Positions 34,531-42,859 of a DNA stretch of 64,000 nucleotides are shown here, in pieces. How positions within the stretch are numbered: the first letter of the stretch is position 1; each line of letters starts with the position of its first letter. The notes beneath the pieces are model-generated. The model was not told the DNA's origin and made no database searches. It saw only the letters and a list, made by a program, of their open reading frames with translations. Source of the stretch: Microbacterium murale (GTDB lineage: Bacteria > Actinomycetota > Actinomycetes > Actinomycetales > Microbacteriaceae); NCBI RefSeq assembly GCF_014635185.1, contig NZ_BMCM01000007.1:1-64000 (forward strand), given 5' to 3'. Both the position numbers and the translations under genes were made by a program.

Positions 34531-35895
34531 GTGGACAACCCTCAGACCGAGAGCCCGGTCGCGAAATCTGCGATCCGCAAGGTCGCCATCCGCCTCGTGC
34601 CGTTCGTCGCCCTGATGTTCTTCATCAACTACCTCGATCGCACCGCCATCGGCTTCGCCTCCCCCAATGGCATGAACGACGACCTCGCCCTGAGCGCCGC
34701 ACAGTTCGGTTTCGCGTCCGGCGTCTTCTTCATCGGCTACATCCTTCTCGAGGTACCGTCGAACCTCGCCCTGCACAGGTTCGGTGCCCGCCGCTGGCTG
34801 GCCCGGATCATGGTCAGCTGGGGCATCGTCGCGCTGCTGTTCACCTGGGTCCAGAACTTCGAACAGCTCGTCGTCCTGCGCTTCCTGCTCGGGGTCGCCG
34901 AAGCAGGCTTCTTCCCTGGGGCCATCCTGTTCCTCAGCCTCTGGGTCCCCGCTCGCTACCGCGGCCGCATCCTGATGCTCTTCTACCTGGCGCAGCCCCT
35001 GACCACGGTCATCGGCGCGCCGCTCGCCGGGGCTCTCATCCAGCAGCACGGCGTCTTCTTCGGCCTCGAAGGCTGGCGCTTCATGTTCATGGGCGTGGCG
35101 ATCCCGGCGATCGTCGTCGGCGTCATCGCCTGGTTCTATCTGAAGGACAAGCCTGCCGATGCGAAGTGGCTCACTCCCGAAGAGCAGACCTGGCTCACGG
35201 GCGCACTGGAAGCGGAACGCAAGACGACCGAGTCCTCCGAGAAGCACGTCTCCGCACGATTCGCCTTCTCGAGCGGACGCGTCTGGATGCTGTCGTTCAT
35301 CTACTTCGGCTTCATCTACGGTCTCTACGCGCTGGCGTTCTTCCTCCCCACGATCATCGAGGGGTTCCAGACGGAGGCCGGCGGAGCATACGACGTGTTC
35401 CAGAAGGGGCTCATCACCGCGATCCCGTATCTTCCCGCAGCCATCGTGATGTACTTCTGGTCACGCGATGCCGGCAAGCGCGGGCTCAAGACATGGCACA
35501 TCGCCGTCCCCGCGCTCGCGGGTGCGGTCTCCATCCCGCTGGCGCTGTTCATGGGATCACCGGTGGCGACGATGATCGTCATCACAGTCACGGCGTGCGC
35601 GATCTTCGCGGCGCTGCCGAACTTCTGGACCCTGCCGACGCAGTTCCTCACCGGTGTCGCCGCAGCAGCGGGCGTCGCCCTGATCAACACGATCGGCAAC
35701 CTCGCCGGCTTCAGCGCGCCGTACATCACCGGAGCTGTGCACGACTGGACCGGTGGTTACGAGGTGCCGATGTTCATCGTCGGCGGCTTCATGCTGCTGT
35801 CGGCGGTGCTGATGGTCGTCCTCGCACGGCAGAATCGCAAGACGCCGGATGCCGTAACCGTCGAGCGCGCCGAGTCGGTGGCAGGCGAAGGATGA
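34531..35895 (+). CDS. MFS transporter, anion:cation symporter (ACS) type
   Basis: A 454-residue major facilitator carrier with 12 expected membrane segments. The first is FVALMFFINYLDRTAIGFA, where the YLDR motif is typical of ACS-family organic-anion and hexuronate carriers. The conserved loop FLGVAEAGFFPGAI also fits. The GTG at 34531 was chosen for its AGGAG site; an ATG at 34486 without a site is possible. It overlaps the next gene (ATGA) and likely imports the acid degraded by the downstream enzymes. Confidence 0.85.
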   Translation: MDNPQTESPVAKSAIRKVAIRLVPFVALMFFINYLDRTAIGFASPNGMNDDLALSAAQFGFASGVFFIGYILLEVPSNLALHRFGARRWLARIMVSWGIVALLFTWVQNFEQLVVLRFLLGVAEAGFFPGAILFLSLWVPARYRGRILMLFYLAQPLTTVIGAPLAGALIQQHGVFFGLEGWRFMFMGVAIPAIVVGVIAWFYLKDKPADAKWLTPEEQTWLTGALEAERKTTESSEKHVSARFAFSSGRVWMLSFIYFGFIYGLYALAFFLPTIIEGFQTEAGGAYDVFQKGLITAIPYLPAAIVMYFWSRDAGKRGLKTWHIAVPALAGAVSIPLALFMGSPVATMIVITVTACAIFAALPNFWTLPTQFLTGVAAAAGVALINTIGNLAGFSAPYITGAVHDWTGGYEVPMFIVGGFMLLSAVLMVVLARQNRKTPDAVTVERAESVAGEG

Positions 35896-36686
35896 TCGGT
35901 CTCGGCACCTACGCCTACTTCTGGCAGCACTCCGACCGCGTACCGGAGCCGCTGAGCCTGATCGACGCCTTCGAGGACACCCGCGCCCAGGGCGTCGACC
36001 TCTTCCAGATCTGCGACTACGCACCGTTGGAGCAGATGAGTGACTCCGAACTGCGCGATGCGGCGGGAGCAGCTCGCGACCTCGGTCTCACGATCGAACT
36101 CGGCACCAAAGGCATCGTTCCCGAGCACCTGACCCGCTTCCTCGAGCTGGCCAAGATCTTCGATGCGCACCTGGTGCGCAGCATGCTCTATGGCCCTGAC
36201 TCACGCCCCTCACTCGCCGAGGCCGAGACCTGGTTGCGGCACACACTTCCCACTTACGAGGCCGCCGGCGTCACCCTCGCGCTCGAGACCTACGAGCAGC
36301 TCGCCACCACCGACCTGCTCGCCGTGATCGAGCGCGTGGGCAGTGAACACCTCGGCGTCTGCCTGGACCCCGCCAACGTGGTCGCTCGCCTCGAGTCCCC
36401 GCGCATTTGCGTCGAGCAGACGGCCGCGCTCACCAAGAACGTGCACGTGAAGGACTTCGCCTTCGCCCGCCAGCCGGGCTGGGTCGGGTTCACCTACAGC
36501 GGTGCCTCGATGGGGTCGGGCCTGCACGATTACGCCCATCTTCTGGAGACCGTGCAGCCGCGCGAGCGCGGCATAAACGAGATCGTCGAGCACTGGCTGC
36601 CCTGGCAGGACGACGCCGAGACCACCATCCGAACCGAGCGGGAATGGACCCGCGCCACCCTGGAACACCTGAGGAGCACACAATGA
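35892..36686 (+). CDS. TIM-barrel enzyme (xylose-isomerase-like), candidate 3-oxo-isoapionate decarboxylase
   Basis: A 264-residue AP-endonuclease-2/xylose-isomerase-like TIM barrel. Likely metal ligands are Glu in ALETYEQ, Asp in GVCLDPAN, His in NVHVKDF and Glu in INEIVEHW. The start overlaps the MFS stop and its end overlaps the next gene (both ATGA). The family includes isomerases, epimerases and OiaC-type 3-oxo-isoapionate decarboxylases. The next-door PGDH_C-type oxidoreductase makes the OiaC role the best guess, but this is inference from context. Confidence 0.7.
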   Translation: MIGLGTYAYFWQHSDRVPEPLSLIDAFEDTRAQGVDLFQICDYAPLEQMSDSELRDAAGAARDLGLTIELGTKGIVPEHLTRFLELAKIFDAHLVRSMLYGPDSRPSLAEAETWLRHTLPTYEAAGVTLALETYEQLATTDLLAVIERVGSEHLGVCLDPANVVARLESPRICVEQTAALTKNVHVKDFAFARQPGWVGFTYSGASMGSGLHDYAHLLETVQPRERGINEIVEHWLPWQDDAETTIRTEREWTRATLEHLRSTQ

Positions 36687-37537
36687 GCAGCAGCTACAAG
36701 ATCGCCGTCATCGGCGCCGGTGGAAAGATGGGCATGCGAGTGTCCGACAACCTGATGAAGACGGGGCACACCGTCTGGTACATCGAGAACTCCCCCGCCG
36801 GCCAGCAGCGCACGATCGAGGCGGGCCGCGAGCTTACCGACGCCTCCGCCGCGGTCGCCGATGCAGACATCGTCGTGCTCGCCGTTCCCGACCTCGCCCT
36901 CGGACAGGTCACAGCAGACCTCGTCCCCCAGCTGCGCTCCGGCGCGATCGTGCTGACTCTCGACCCCGCTGCCGCCTACGCCGGACTCCTCACCACCCGC
37001 GAGGATGTCATCCAGGCCGTGGCGCACCCGTGCCATCCGTCGATCTTCCTGCAGCGCGAGACACCGGAGCAGTGGGCGGACACCTTCGGCGGCATCGCCG
37101 CCCCGCAGGATGCCATCGCGGCGATCGAAAGCGAAGACGACGCCAAGAAGGCCATCGTCGAGGCCACTGTCCGCGCGATCTACGCGCCCGTCATCGACGT
37201 GCACTGGGTCACGATCAAGCAGCTCGCCCAGCTCGAGCCGACGCTTGTCGAGACGGTCGCGTGCATGATCGGCTCTCTTCTGAACGAGGCTCTGCAGGAG
37301 ACCGTGAACACGATGGGCGTCCCGGAGGCGGCTGCGCGCAGCATCCTGTACGGTCACACGCAGGTGGCACTGGCCAACGGGCTGCGCGGCGACAACCCGT
37401 TCAGCGACGCGTGCCTGATCGCGATGGACTACGGCAGGGAGAGCATCATCAAGGACGACTGGAAGAAGATCTTCCGCGACGACGAGCTCGACAAGAACCT
37501 CGCCCGCATGCTGCACCTCGACGAGATCGAGCGCTGA
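36683..37537 (+). CDS. PGDH_C-type NAD-dependent oxidoreductase, candidate D-apionate oxidoisomerase
   Basis: A 284-residue protein with an N-terminal Rossmann fold (VIGAGGKMGMRVSDNLMKTGH) and an all-helical C-terminal domain of the phosphogluconate-dehydrogenase C-term type (NPFSDACLIAMDYGRESIIK). The HPCHPSIF block in the middle is characteristic. From memory of the literature, ApnO enzymes that convert D-apionate to 3-oxo-isoapionate belong to this family. It is translationally coupled to the TIM-barrel gene, which supports a two-step oxidation and decarboxylation. Confidence 0.7.
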   Translation: MSSSYKIAVIGAGGKMGMRVSDNLMKTGHTVWYIENSPAGQQRTIEAGRELTDASAAVADADIVVLAVPDLALGQVTADLVPQLRSGAIVLTLDPAAAYAGLLTTREDVIQAVAHPCHPSIFLQRETPEQWADTFGGIAAPQDAIAAIESEDDAKKAIVEATVRAIYAPVIDVHWVTIKQLAQLEPTLVETVACMIGSLLNEALQETVNTMGVPEAAARSILYGHTQVALANGLRGDNPFSDACLIAMDYGRESIIKDDWKKIFRDDELDKNLARMLHLDEIER

Positions 37538-37538
37538 G

Positions 37539-38294
37539 ATGACCCGGCTGACTGGCAAGACGGCGCTCGTCACGGGCGCCGGATCCGGCATCGGACGCGC
37601 GGTCGCGGAGCGGTTCGCTCGCGAGGGCGCCCGAGTGATCATCGCTGACAGAGATGCGGATGCCGCGGCATCCGTCGCCGCCGACATCGGCGATGCTGCT
37701 CGTGCGGCCGTCGTCGACATTGCCGACGAGGCATCCGTCGAGGCTGCCTTCGCTGACCTCGTCGCCGCCGGCTGGAGTCCAGACGTGGTGGTGGCGAACG
37801 CCGGTGTACAGCTGTTCGGGCAGGATGCCAAGGCCGCTGATCTCGATCTCGACGTGTGGCGCCGCACGATCGACGTGAACCTGACCGGCACCTTCCTCAC
37901 GGTCAAGCACTCCGTGCGGGCGATGCTCGCCTCGGGCGGCGGGTCGATCATCCTCACTGGGAGCCCGACCGGCCTGAACGGCGAAGGCCAGGACTTCACC
38001 GCCTACTCCGCTTCGAAGGCCGGCATCCATGGCCTGACGCGCACCGTCGCCGCGGCGTACGCCAGTGACGGCATCCGGGTGAACACCGTCGTGCCGGCTT
38101 ACACCGAGACCGGACTCGTCTCCACGATCTCCGACGACCCTGAGTCGCGCGCGGCGATCATCGGCCGCATCCCGCTCGGCCGCGCCGGCAGTCCCGCCGA
38201 TGTCGAAGGGATCATGGTGTTCCTCGCGAGCAGCGACGGCGAGTTCGCCACCGGTGCGCTGTTCGCGGTCGACGGGGGTATGACGACGCTGTGA
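37539..38294 (+). CDS. SDR-family oxidoreductase
   Basis: A 251-residue classical short-chain dehydrogenase. It has TGAGSGIG (cofactor), VVANAGVQ, the catalytic Ser in ILTGSPTG and YSASK (Tyr/Lys). It starts one base after the preceding stop. In this operon it could oxidise an aldose such as apiose to its lactone, or reduce or oxidise a ketose product. The sequence alone does not decide. Confidence 0.85.
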   Translation: MTRLTGKTALVTGAGSGIGRAVAERFAREGARVIIADRDADAAASVAADIGDAARAAVVDIADEASVEAAFADLVAAGWSPDVVVANAGVQLFGQDAKAADLDLDVWRRTIDVNLTGTFLTVKHSVRAMLASGGGSIILTGSPTGLNGEGQDFTAYSASKAGIHGLTRTVAAAYASDGIRVNTVVPAYTETGLVSTISDDPESRAAIIGRIPLGRAGSPADVEGIMVFLASSDGEFATGALFAVDGGMTTL

Positions 38295-38307
38295 GCACGG
38301 TCGACGC

Positions 38308-40047
38308 GTGACGACAACATCCTGGTGGCGAAGCGAGGCTGCCACGTGGCAGGCCGACGGATGGTCATTGGAGCTGCGCGGTGATGAGCTGGCGGACATC
38401 CGCCGCGGTGGCGATGTGATCCTGCGCGCGGTGCGTGCAGTCGTCCGAGATCGCAGCTGGAACACCGTGCCAGCCATTGTCACCGCGATGGACTCGGATG
38501 CGACGTCACTCCGACTCGCTCTGCGCCACGAAGGTCTCGGCGCCGAAGTGCTGTCGACGCTCACGGTACACGCGAGCGGAGACGATCTCCTGGTCGGGTG
38601 GGATGCCGAGAACCTCCGCGAATTCTCGACGTGCCGCATTGGTCTCGTGGTGCTGCATCCGGCGTCAGATTCCGGCCGCGGTGTCACCGTCGTGCACTCT
38701 GACGAAGCCTCGGAACAGACATCCTTTCCCACACGCATCAGCCCGCACCAGCCGATAGTCGACATCCGCGCATTGGAGCTTCACCCCAGAGCAGGTGCGG
38801 ATGGCGTGACCACGCTGCGTTTCGATGGCGATGTCTTCGAGATGGAGGATCAGCGCAACTGGTCGGACGCCTCGTTCAAGACATACAGCCGTCCGCTGAG
38901 TCTCCCCTACCCATACTCTGTGGCAGCCGGTGAACGCGTGCGCCAGGCGATCACCGTGAACGCAGTTCTGTCGCGGTCCACCGATGGCCCCGTGCCGGAC
39001 GAGATCGTCCTCGTCGAAGGCGGCGTGTTCCCTGCCACCGGCGTCGAAGCCTCGACCGCGCCGGATCCGGTGCCGCCGTGCGCGGACGGAAGCTTCCGCG
39101 TCGTCGAACTGGACCTGACCACACCCACGTGGTCCGCGGCGCTGCACAGAGCGGCCGCGGATGGGTTGCCGCTGGACGTCCGCCTCGTCGCTGCTGAAGA
39201 CCCGCAGCCCCTCGCGGACGCGGCGAGCGCATTCGCGCGCCTACCGATCATCGCGGTCACACCGTTCGACAGCGTGCTGCACGTGAGTGATGGACCGATC
39301 GTGGCCCGCACCCGCACAGCGCTCGACGAAGCCTGCATCCGCACCGAACTCAGAGCAGGTGCGCGATCGCACTTCACCGAGCTCAATCGCGAGAAGGCGC
39401 GCATCCCGAACGAGGTCGACGGCATCGCATTCACGACGACGCCCCTGTTCCACTCGCTCGACACCGAACAGCTCGTCGAAGCTCTGCCGATGCAGCGCCT
39501 CATCGCCACCCAGGCAGTCGGGATGGCCGATCACCGACCCGTGCACATCGGGCCCGTCACGTTGCGCCCCCGGTTCAACAATGTGGCCACCTCTCCCGGG
39601 ACCGCTCCGACCCGGACCGACCTCAGTGGGGGATACGGAGCGCAGTTCACCGGCGCGGACGATGATCGGCAGAGTTCGCCGGAACTCGCGGCGTGGACCA
39701 TAGCGAGTGCAGCAGCACTCGCCATTCCCGGTGTCGCCAGCATCTCGTGGTTCGAGACCTGGGGACCGCGCGGACTGAGCGATCTCGGCCGCGAACCTCA
39801 TCCCGCAGCCGAGGCGATCGCAGTGCTCACATCGTTGGCTGGACGAACACTCTTGTCGGGTTCGAGTCCTGATGGACTTCTCTGGGCGATCGGGGCAAGG
39901 GCGGCTGATGAGGACATCGTGCTCGTGTCGAATCTCGACCGGGAGTCGAGAGCGTACAGGGTCGCAGTACCCGGCCGACCGGCACTGTCGGGCTCGCTTC
40001 CCGCCGGCTCATGGATGCGCCTCACGACCTCCGGCAGATCCGACTAA
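38308..40047 (+). CDS. Large uncharacterised protein, candidate D-apionolactonase (ApnL-like)
   Basis: A 579-residue cytoplasmic protein starting at a GTG 14 bp after the SDR. It has no domain I can name with certainty. An N-terminal beta-rich part (to about residue 210) is followed by an alpha/beta part with barrel-like strands (LDVRLVAAEDP, ITVTPFDS-like, GIAFTTTPLFHSLD, HIGPVTLRPRFN, SWFETWGPRG) and a C-terminal beta-sandwich. D-apionate lactonases (ApnL) are a large stand-alone family of about this size in the same gene context, which is the basis of the suggestion. Confidence 0.55.
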   Translation: MTTTSWWRSEAATWQADGWSLELRGDELADIRRGGDVILRAVRAVVRDRSWNTVPAIVTAMDSDATSLRLALRHEGLGAEVLSTLTVHASGDDLLVGWDAENLREFSTCRIGLVVLHPASDSGRGVTVVHSDEASEQTSFPTRISPHQPIVDIRALELHPRAGADGVTTLRFDGDVFEMEDQRNWSDASFKTYSRPLSLPYPYSVAAGERVRQAITVNAVLSRSTDGPVPDEIVLVEGGVFPATGVEASTAPDPVPPCADGSFRVVELDLTTPTWSAALHRAAADGLPLDVRLVAAEDPQPLADAASAFARLPIIAVTPFDSVLHVSDGPIVARTRTALDEACIRTELRAGARSHFTELNREKARIPNEVDGIAFTTTPLFHSLDTEQLVEALPMQRLIATQAVGMADHRPVHIGPVTLRPRFNNVATSPGTAPTRTDLSGGYGAQFTGADDDRQSSPELAAWTIASAAALAIPGVASISWFETWGPRGLSDLGREPHPAAEAIAVLTSLAGRTLLSGSSPDGLLWAIGARAADEDIVLVSNLDRESRAYRVAVPGRPALSGSLPAGSWMRLTTSGRSD

Positions 40048-40097
40048 CGCCAATCCGCGGCAGGCTCGAATGTGTTGCATCGTCGACCGCCGACCAT

Positions 40098-41099
40098 TCA
40101 CCCAGACGTCGACTGCCTCACCACCAGCTCGGGCCGGAACCGCACGTTGCGCTCGTAGTCTCCGTCGGGCTCGCTGATCGACCGCAGCAGCAGTTCGACA
40201 GCGGTGTGACCGATCAGCTGCGCCGGCTGGCGGATCGAGCTGAGCGGCACCACCGTAGCCGAGGCGAAGTCGATGTCGTCGTACCCGATCAGGGCGATGT
40301 CTTCGGGCACCCTGAGAGTGTTGAACATCGAGAACGCCTGCAGCAGCCCCACGGCGAGAAGATCGTTCGCGGCGAAGATCGCGTCAGGCCGGACCGCACG
40401 CTCGACGAGAGCCTCCCCTGCCGCTCTCCCGTTCAACACGGTGAGCGCAGGCATCTCGATCACCTCGAGCGAGGCATCCGGCGCCTCATCGACCGCGCGC
40501 CGCGCGCCGCGCAGACGATTGGCGACCTGCGCGATCGACGCCGGGCCGCCGATGAACGCGATGCGTCGACGACCGATTTCCAGCAGATGCCGCACCGCGA
40601 GGTAGCCTCCCTCGACGTCGTCGACCGACACCGAGCAGAACCTGCTGCCGGGGATCTCGTGGTCGACCAGGACCACCGGTGTGCCGGCATCCTGCATTCT
40701 GGCCAGCTTGTCGGCGGTTCCGGATGCCGGCGTGATCAGCACCCCGTTGACGCGCTGCTCTCGGAACAGATCGAGATAGCCGGCTTCCCGCGAGGCATCG
40801 TCGTCGCTGTTGCCGAGCAGCACCGAGAGGCCGTCTTCCTGCGCGCGCGTCTCCGCGCCGCGGGCGACATCGGCGAAGAACGGGTTGCCGGCGTCGAGCA
40901 CGACGAGCCCGATGCTGCGGCTGCGGCCGGCGCGCAGCTGACGTGCCGCGTCGTTGCGCACGAAGCCGAGCTCCTCGATCGCGGCGAGCACGCGCGCGAC
41001 CGTCTCGGCTGCGACCTTGTCCGGCCGGTTGAGAACGTTCGAGACCGTTCCGACAGAGACGGATGCCGCGACCGCGACATCTCGCACACTCACTGCCAC
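40098..41099 (-). CDS. LacI-family regulator of the rhamnose catabolic operon
   Basis: A 333-residue repressor with HTH VRDVAVAASVSVGTVSNVLNRP at the start and a full effector domain. The GTG at 41099 follows GAGGAGCA. It is divergent from rhaM-rhaI-rhaEW-rhaB, with the operator TGAAACGATTCA between them. It is strikingly similar to the regulator at 51476 (VSVGTVSNVLNRP, GFVRNDAAR, LSSIRQP in both), so the two are paralogues controlling the two halves of one pathway. Confidence 0.88.
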   Translation of the reverse strand: MAVSVRDVAVAASVSVGTVSNVLNRPDKVAAETVARVLAAIEELGFVRNDAARQLRAGRSRSIGLVVLDAGNPFFADVARGAETRAQEDGLSVLLGNSDDDASREAGYLDLFREQRVNGVLITPASGTADKLARMQDAGTPVVLVDHEIPGSRFCSVSVDDVEGGYLAVRHLLEIGRRRIAFIGGPASIAQVANRLRGARRAVDEAPDASLEVIEMPALTVLNGRAAGEALVERAVRPDAIFAANDLLAVGLLQAFSMFNTLRVPEDIALIGYDDIDFASATVVPLSSIRQPAQLIGHTAVELLLRSISEPDGDYERNVRFRPELVVRQSTSG

Positions 41100-41238
41100 T
41101 ACTGCTCCTCATCCTTCACGCTGGTCGCGAGTGTACGGCATCACCGGCCGCGTTCCGGGCCGACGCGGAACGACGAACGCGTCCAGCACGACGCGGATCC
41201 TGATCGATGTTGCGGGCAGCCGTCGACCGACCTATCAT

Positions 41239-41250
41239 TGAAACGATTCA
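41239..41250. promoter_or_regulatory. LacI-type operator of the rhamnose operon
   Basis: TGAAACGATTCA fits the consensus TGAAWCGWTTCA also seen as a perfect palindrome at 51373-51384 upstream of the rhamnose importer. It lies 34 bp before the rhaM start, in the divergent region shared with the regulator gene. Confidence 0.75.
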
Positions 41251-41283
41251 CGACCCCAATACTCACCGAGGAGCATGCCACCG

Positions 41284-41661
41284 ATGACAGCCGCAACCCG
41301 CGTCTGCTTCCAGCTGCAGGTACGCCCAGAGCTGCTGGACGAGTACCTTCGCCGCCACTCGCCTGTCCGGCCGGAGATGCTCGCCGAGATCGCCGCAGCC
41401 GGTCGCCGCAACTACTCGCTGTTCCTCGGCGAGGGCGGCACCCTGATCGGCTACTACGAAACCGACGACGACGCGTCCGCTCGGGCGTACCTCGCCGAGT
41501 CGGCCGTCGCCACCCGCTGGGAAGCGGAGATGGCACGATTCTTCGTCGATCTCGACGGCCGACCCGACCAGGCCGCATCCCCACTCACCGAAGTCTTCAA
41601 TCTCGCGGAGCAGCTCTCCGCCTCAGCATCCGACACCTCCGCAGAAAGCGAACAGTCATGA
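41284..41661 (+). CDS. rhaM: L-rhamnose mutarotase
   Basis: A 125-residue enzyme that interconverts the alpha and beta anomers of L-rhamnose. It has CFQLQVRPELLDEYLRRH with the catalytic His, the SLFLGEGGTLIGYYE strand pair and WEAEMARFF near the end. The second ATG (41284) was chosen because GAGGAG lies 10 bp before it and only one base before the first ATG. It is the first gene of the plus-strand rhamnose operon and overlaps rhaI (ATGA). Confidence 0.9.
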   Translation: MTAATRVCFQLQVRPELLDEYLRRHSPVRPEMLAEIAAAGRRNYSLFLGEGGTLIGYYETDDDASARAYLAESAVATRWEAEMARFFVDLDGRPDQAASPLTEVFNLAEQLSASASDTSAESEQS

Positions 41662-42824
41662 GCATTCTCAACCCCGCCATTCTCACCGAGCTCGAGAAGC
41701 AGTCGATCGAACTGCCCTCGTGGGCGTTCGGCAACTCCGGCACCCGCTTCAAGGTGTTCGGCACCCCCGGCACGCCCCGCGACCCGTGGGAGAAGATCGC
41801 TGATGCCGCGCAGGTCAACAAGTACACCGCCCTCGCTCCGAGCGTCGCGCTGCACATCCCATGGGACCTCGTCGACTCCTATGATGACCTGCGCAAGCAC
41901 GCGGAAGACCTCGGCGTCTCACTCGGCACTGTGAACTCCAACACGTTCCAGGACGACGATTACAAGTTCGGCGCTCTCACGCACGAGGACGCGGCGGTCC
42001 GCAACAAGGCGATCGATCATCACCTCGCCTGCATCGACGTGATGGATGCGACCGGATCGCGCGACCTGAAGATCTGGCTCGCCGAGGGCTCGAACTACCC
42101 GGGCCAGGCCGACCTGCGCGGCCGCCAGGACCGCCTCAACGAATCCCTGCAGAAGATCTACGCGCGCCTGGGCGACGACCAGCGCCTCGTGCTGGAGTAC
42201 AAGTTCTTCGAGCCGGCGTTCTACCACACCGACGTTCCGGACTGGGGGACTTCGTACGCGCAGGTCGCTTCGCTCGGCGACAAGGCCATGGTGTGCCTCG
42301 ACACGGGCCACCATGCGCCGGGCACGAACATCGAGTTCATCGTCATGCAGCTGCTGCGTCTCGGCAAGCTGGGCTCCTTCGACTTCAACTCGCGCTTCTA
42401 CGCCGACGACGACCTCATCGTGGGTGCGGCAGACCCGTTCCAGCTGTTCCGCATCCTGTTCGAGGTCATCCGTGGCGGCGGCCTCAACAACCCCGACGTG
42501 GCGTTCATGCTCGACCAGTGCCACAACGTCGAGGACAAGATCCTGGGCCAGATCCGCTCGGTGCTGAACGTGCAGGAGATGACGGCGCGTGCGCTGCTCG
42601 TCGACAAGGATGCTCTGACCGCCGCCCAGAAGTCGGGCGACGTTCTCGCGGCCAATGCCGTGTTCATGGACGCGTTCTACACCGACGTGCGCCCGGCCCT
42701 TGCCGAATGGCGCGAGACGCGCGGCCTCGCCGGCGACCCGATGACTGCGTACGCGGCATCCGGTTACCAGCAGAAGATCGCGGCCGACCGCGTCGGCGGC
42801 GTCCAGTCCGGTTGGGGCGCGTAA
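41658..42824 (+). CDS. rhaI: L-rhamnose isomerase (RhaI type)
   Basis: A 388-residue TIM-barrel isomerase converting L-rhamnose to L-rhamnulose. The metal-site blocks are LVLEYKFFEPAFYHTD, VCLDTGHHAPGTNIEF and FDFNSRFYADDDLIVG, matching the RhaI rather than the Escherichia RhaA family. Its start overlaps the rhaM stop. The open frame extends far upstream through rhaM and the intergenic region, but only this start gives a family-length protein. Confidence 0.93.
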   Translation: MSILNPAILTELEKQSIELPSWAFGNSGTRFKVFGTPGTPRDPWEKIADAAQVNKYTALAPSVALHIPWDLVDSYDDLRKHAEDLGVSLGTVNSNTFQDDDYKFGALTHEDAAVRNKAIDHHLACIDVMDATGSRDLKIWLAEGSNYPGQADLRGRQDRLNESLQKIYARLGDDQRLVLEYKFFEPAFYHTDVPDWGTSYAQVASLGDKAMVCLDTGHHAPGTNIEFIVMQLLRLGKLGSFDFNSRFYADDDLIVGAADPFQLFRILFEVIRGGGLNNPDVAFMLDQCHNVEDKILGQIRSVLNVQEMTARALLVDKDALTAAQKSGDVLAANAVFMDAFYTDVRPALAEWRETRGLAGDPMTAYAASGYQQKIAADRVGGVQSGWGA

Positions 42825-42859
42825 GCGCCGCCCTCAAACTTCGACACAAGGACTATGAC

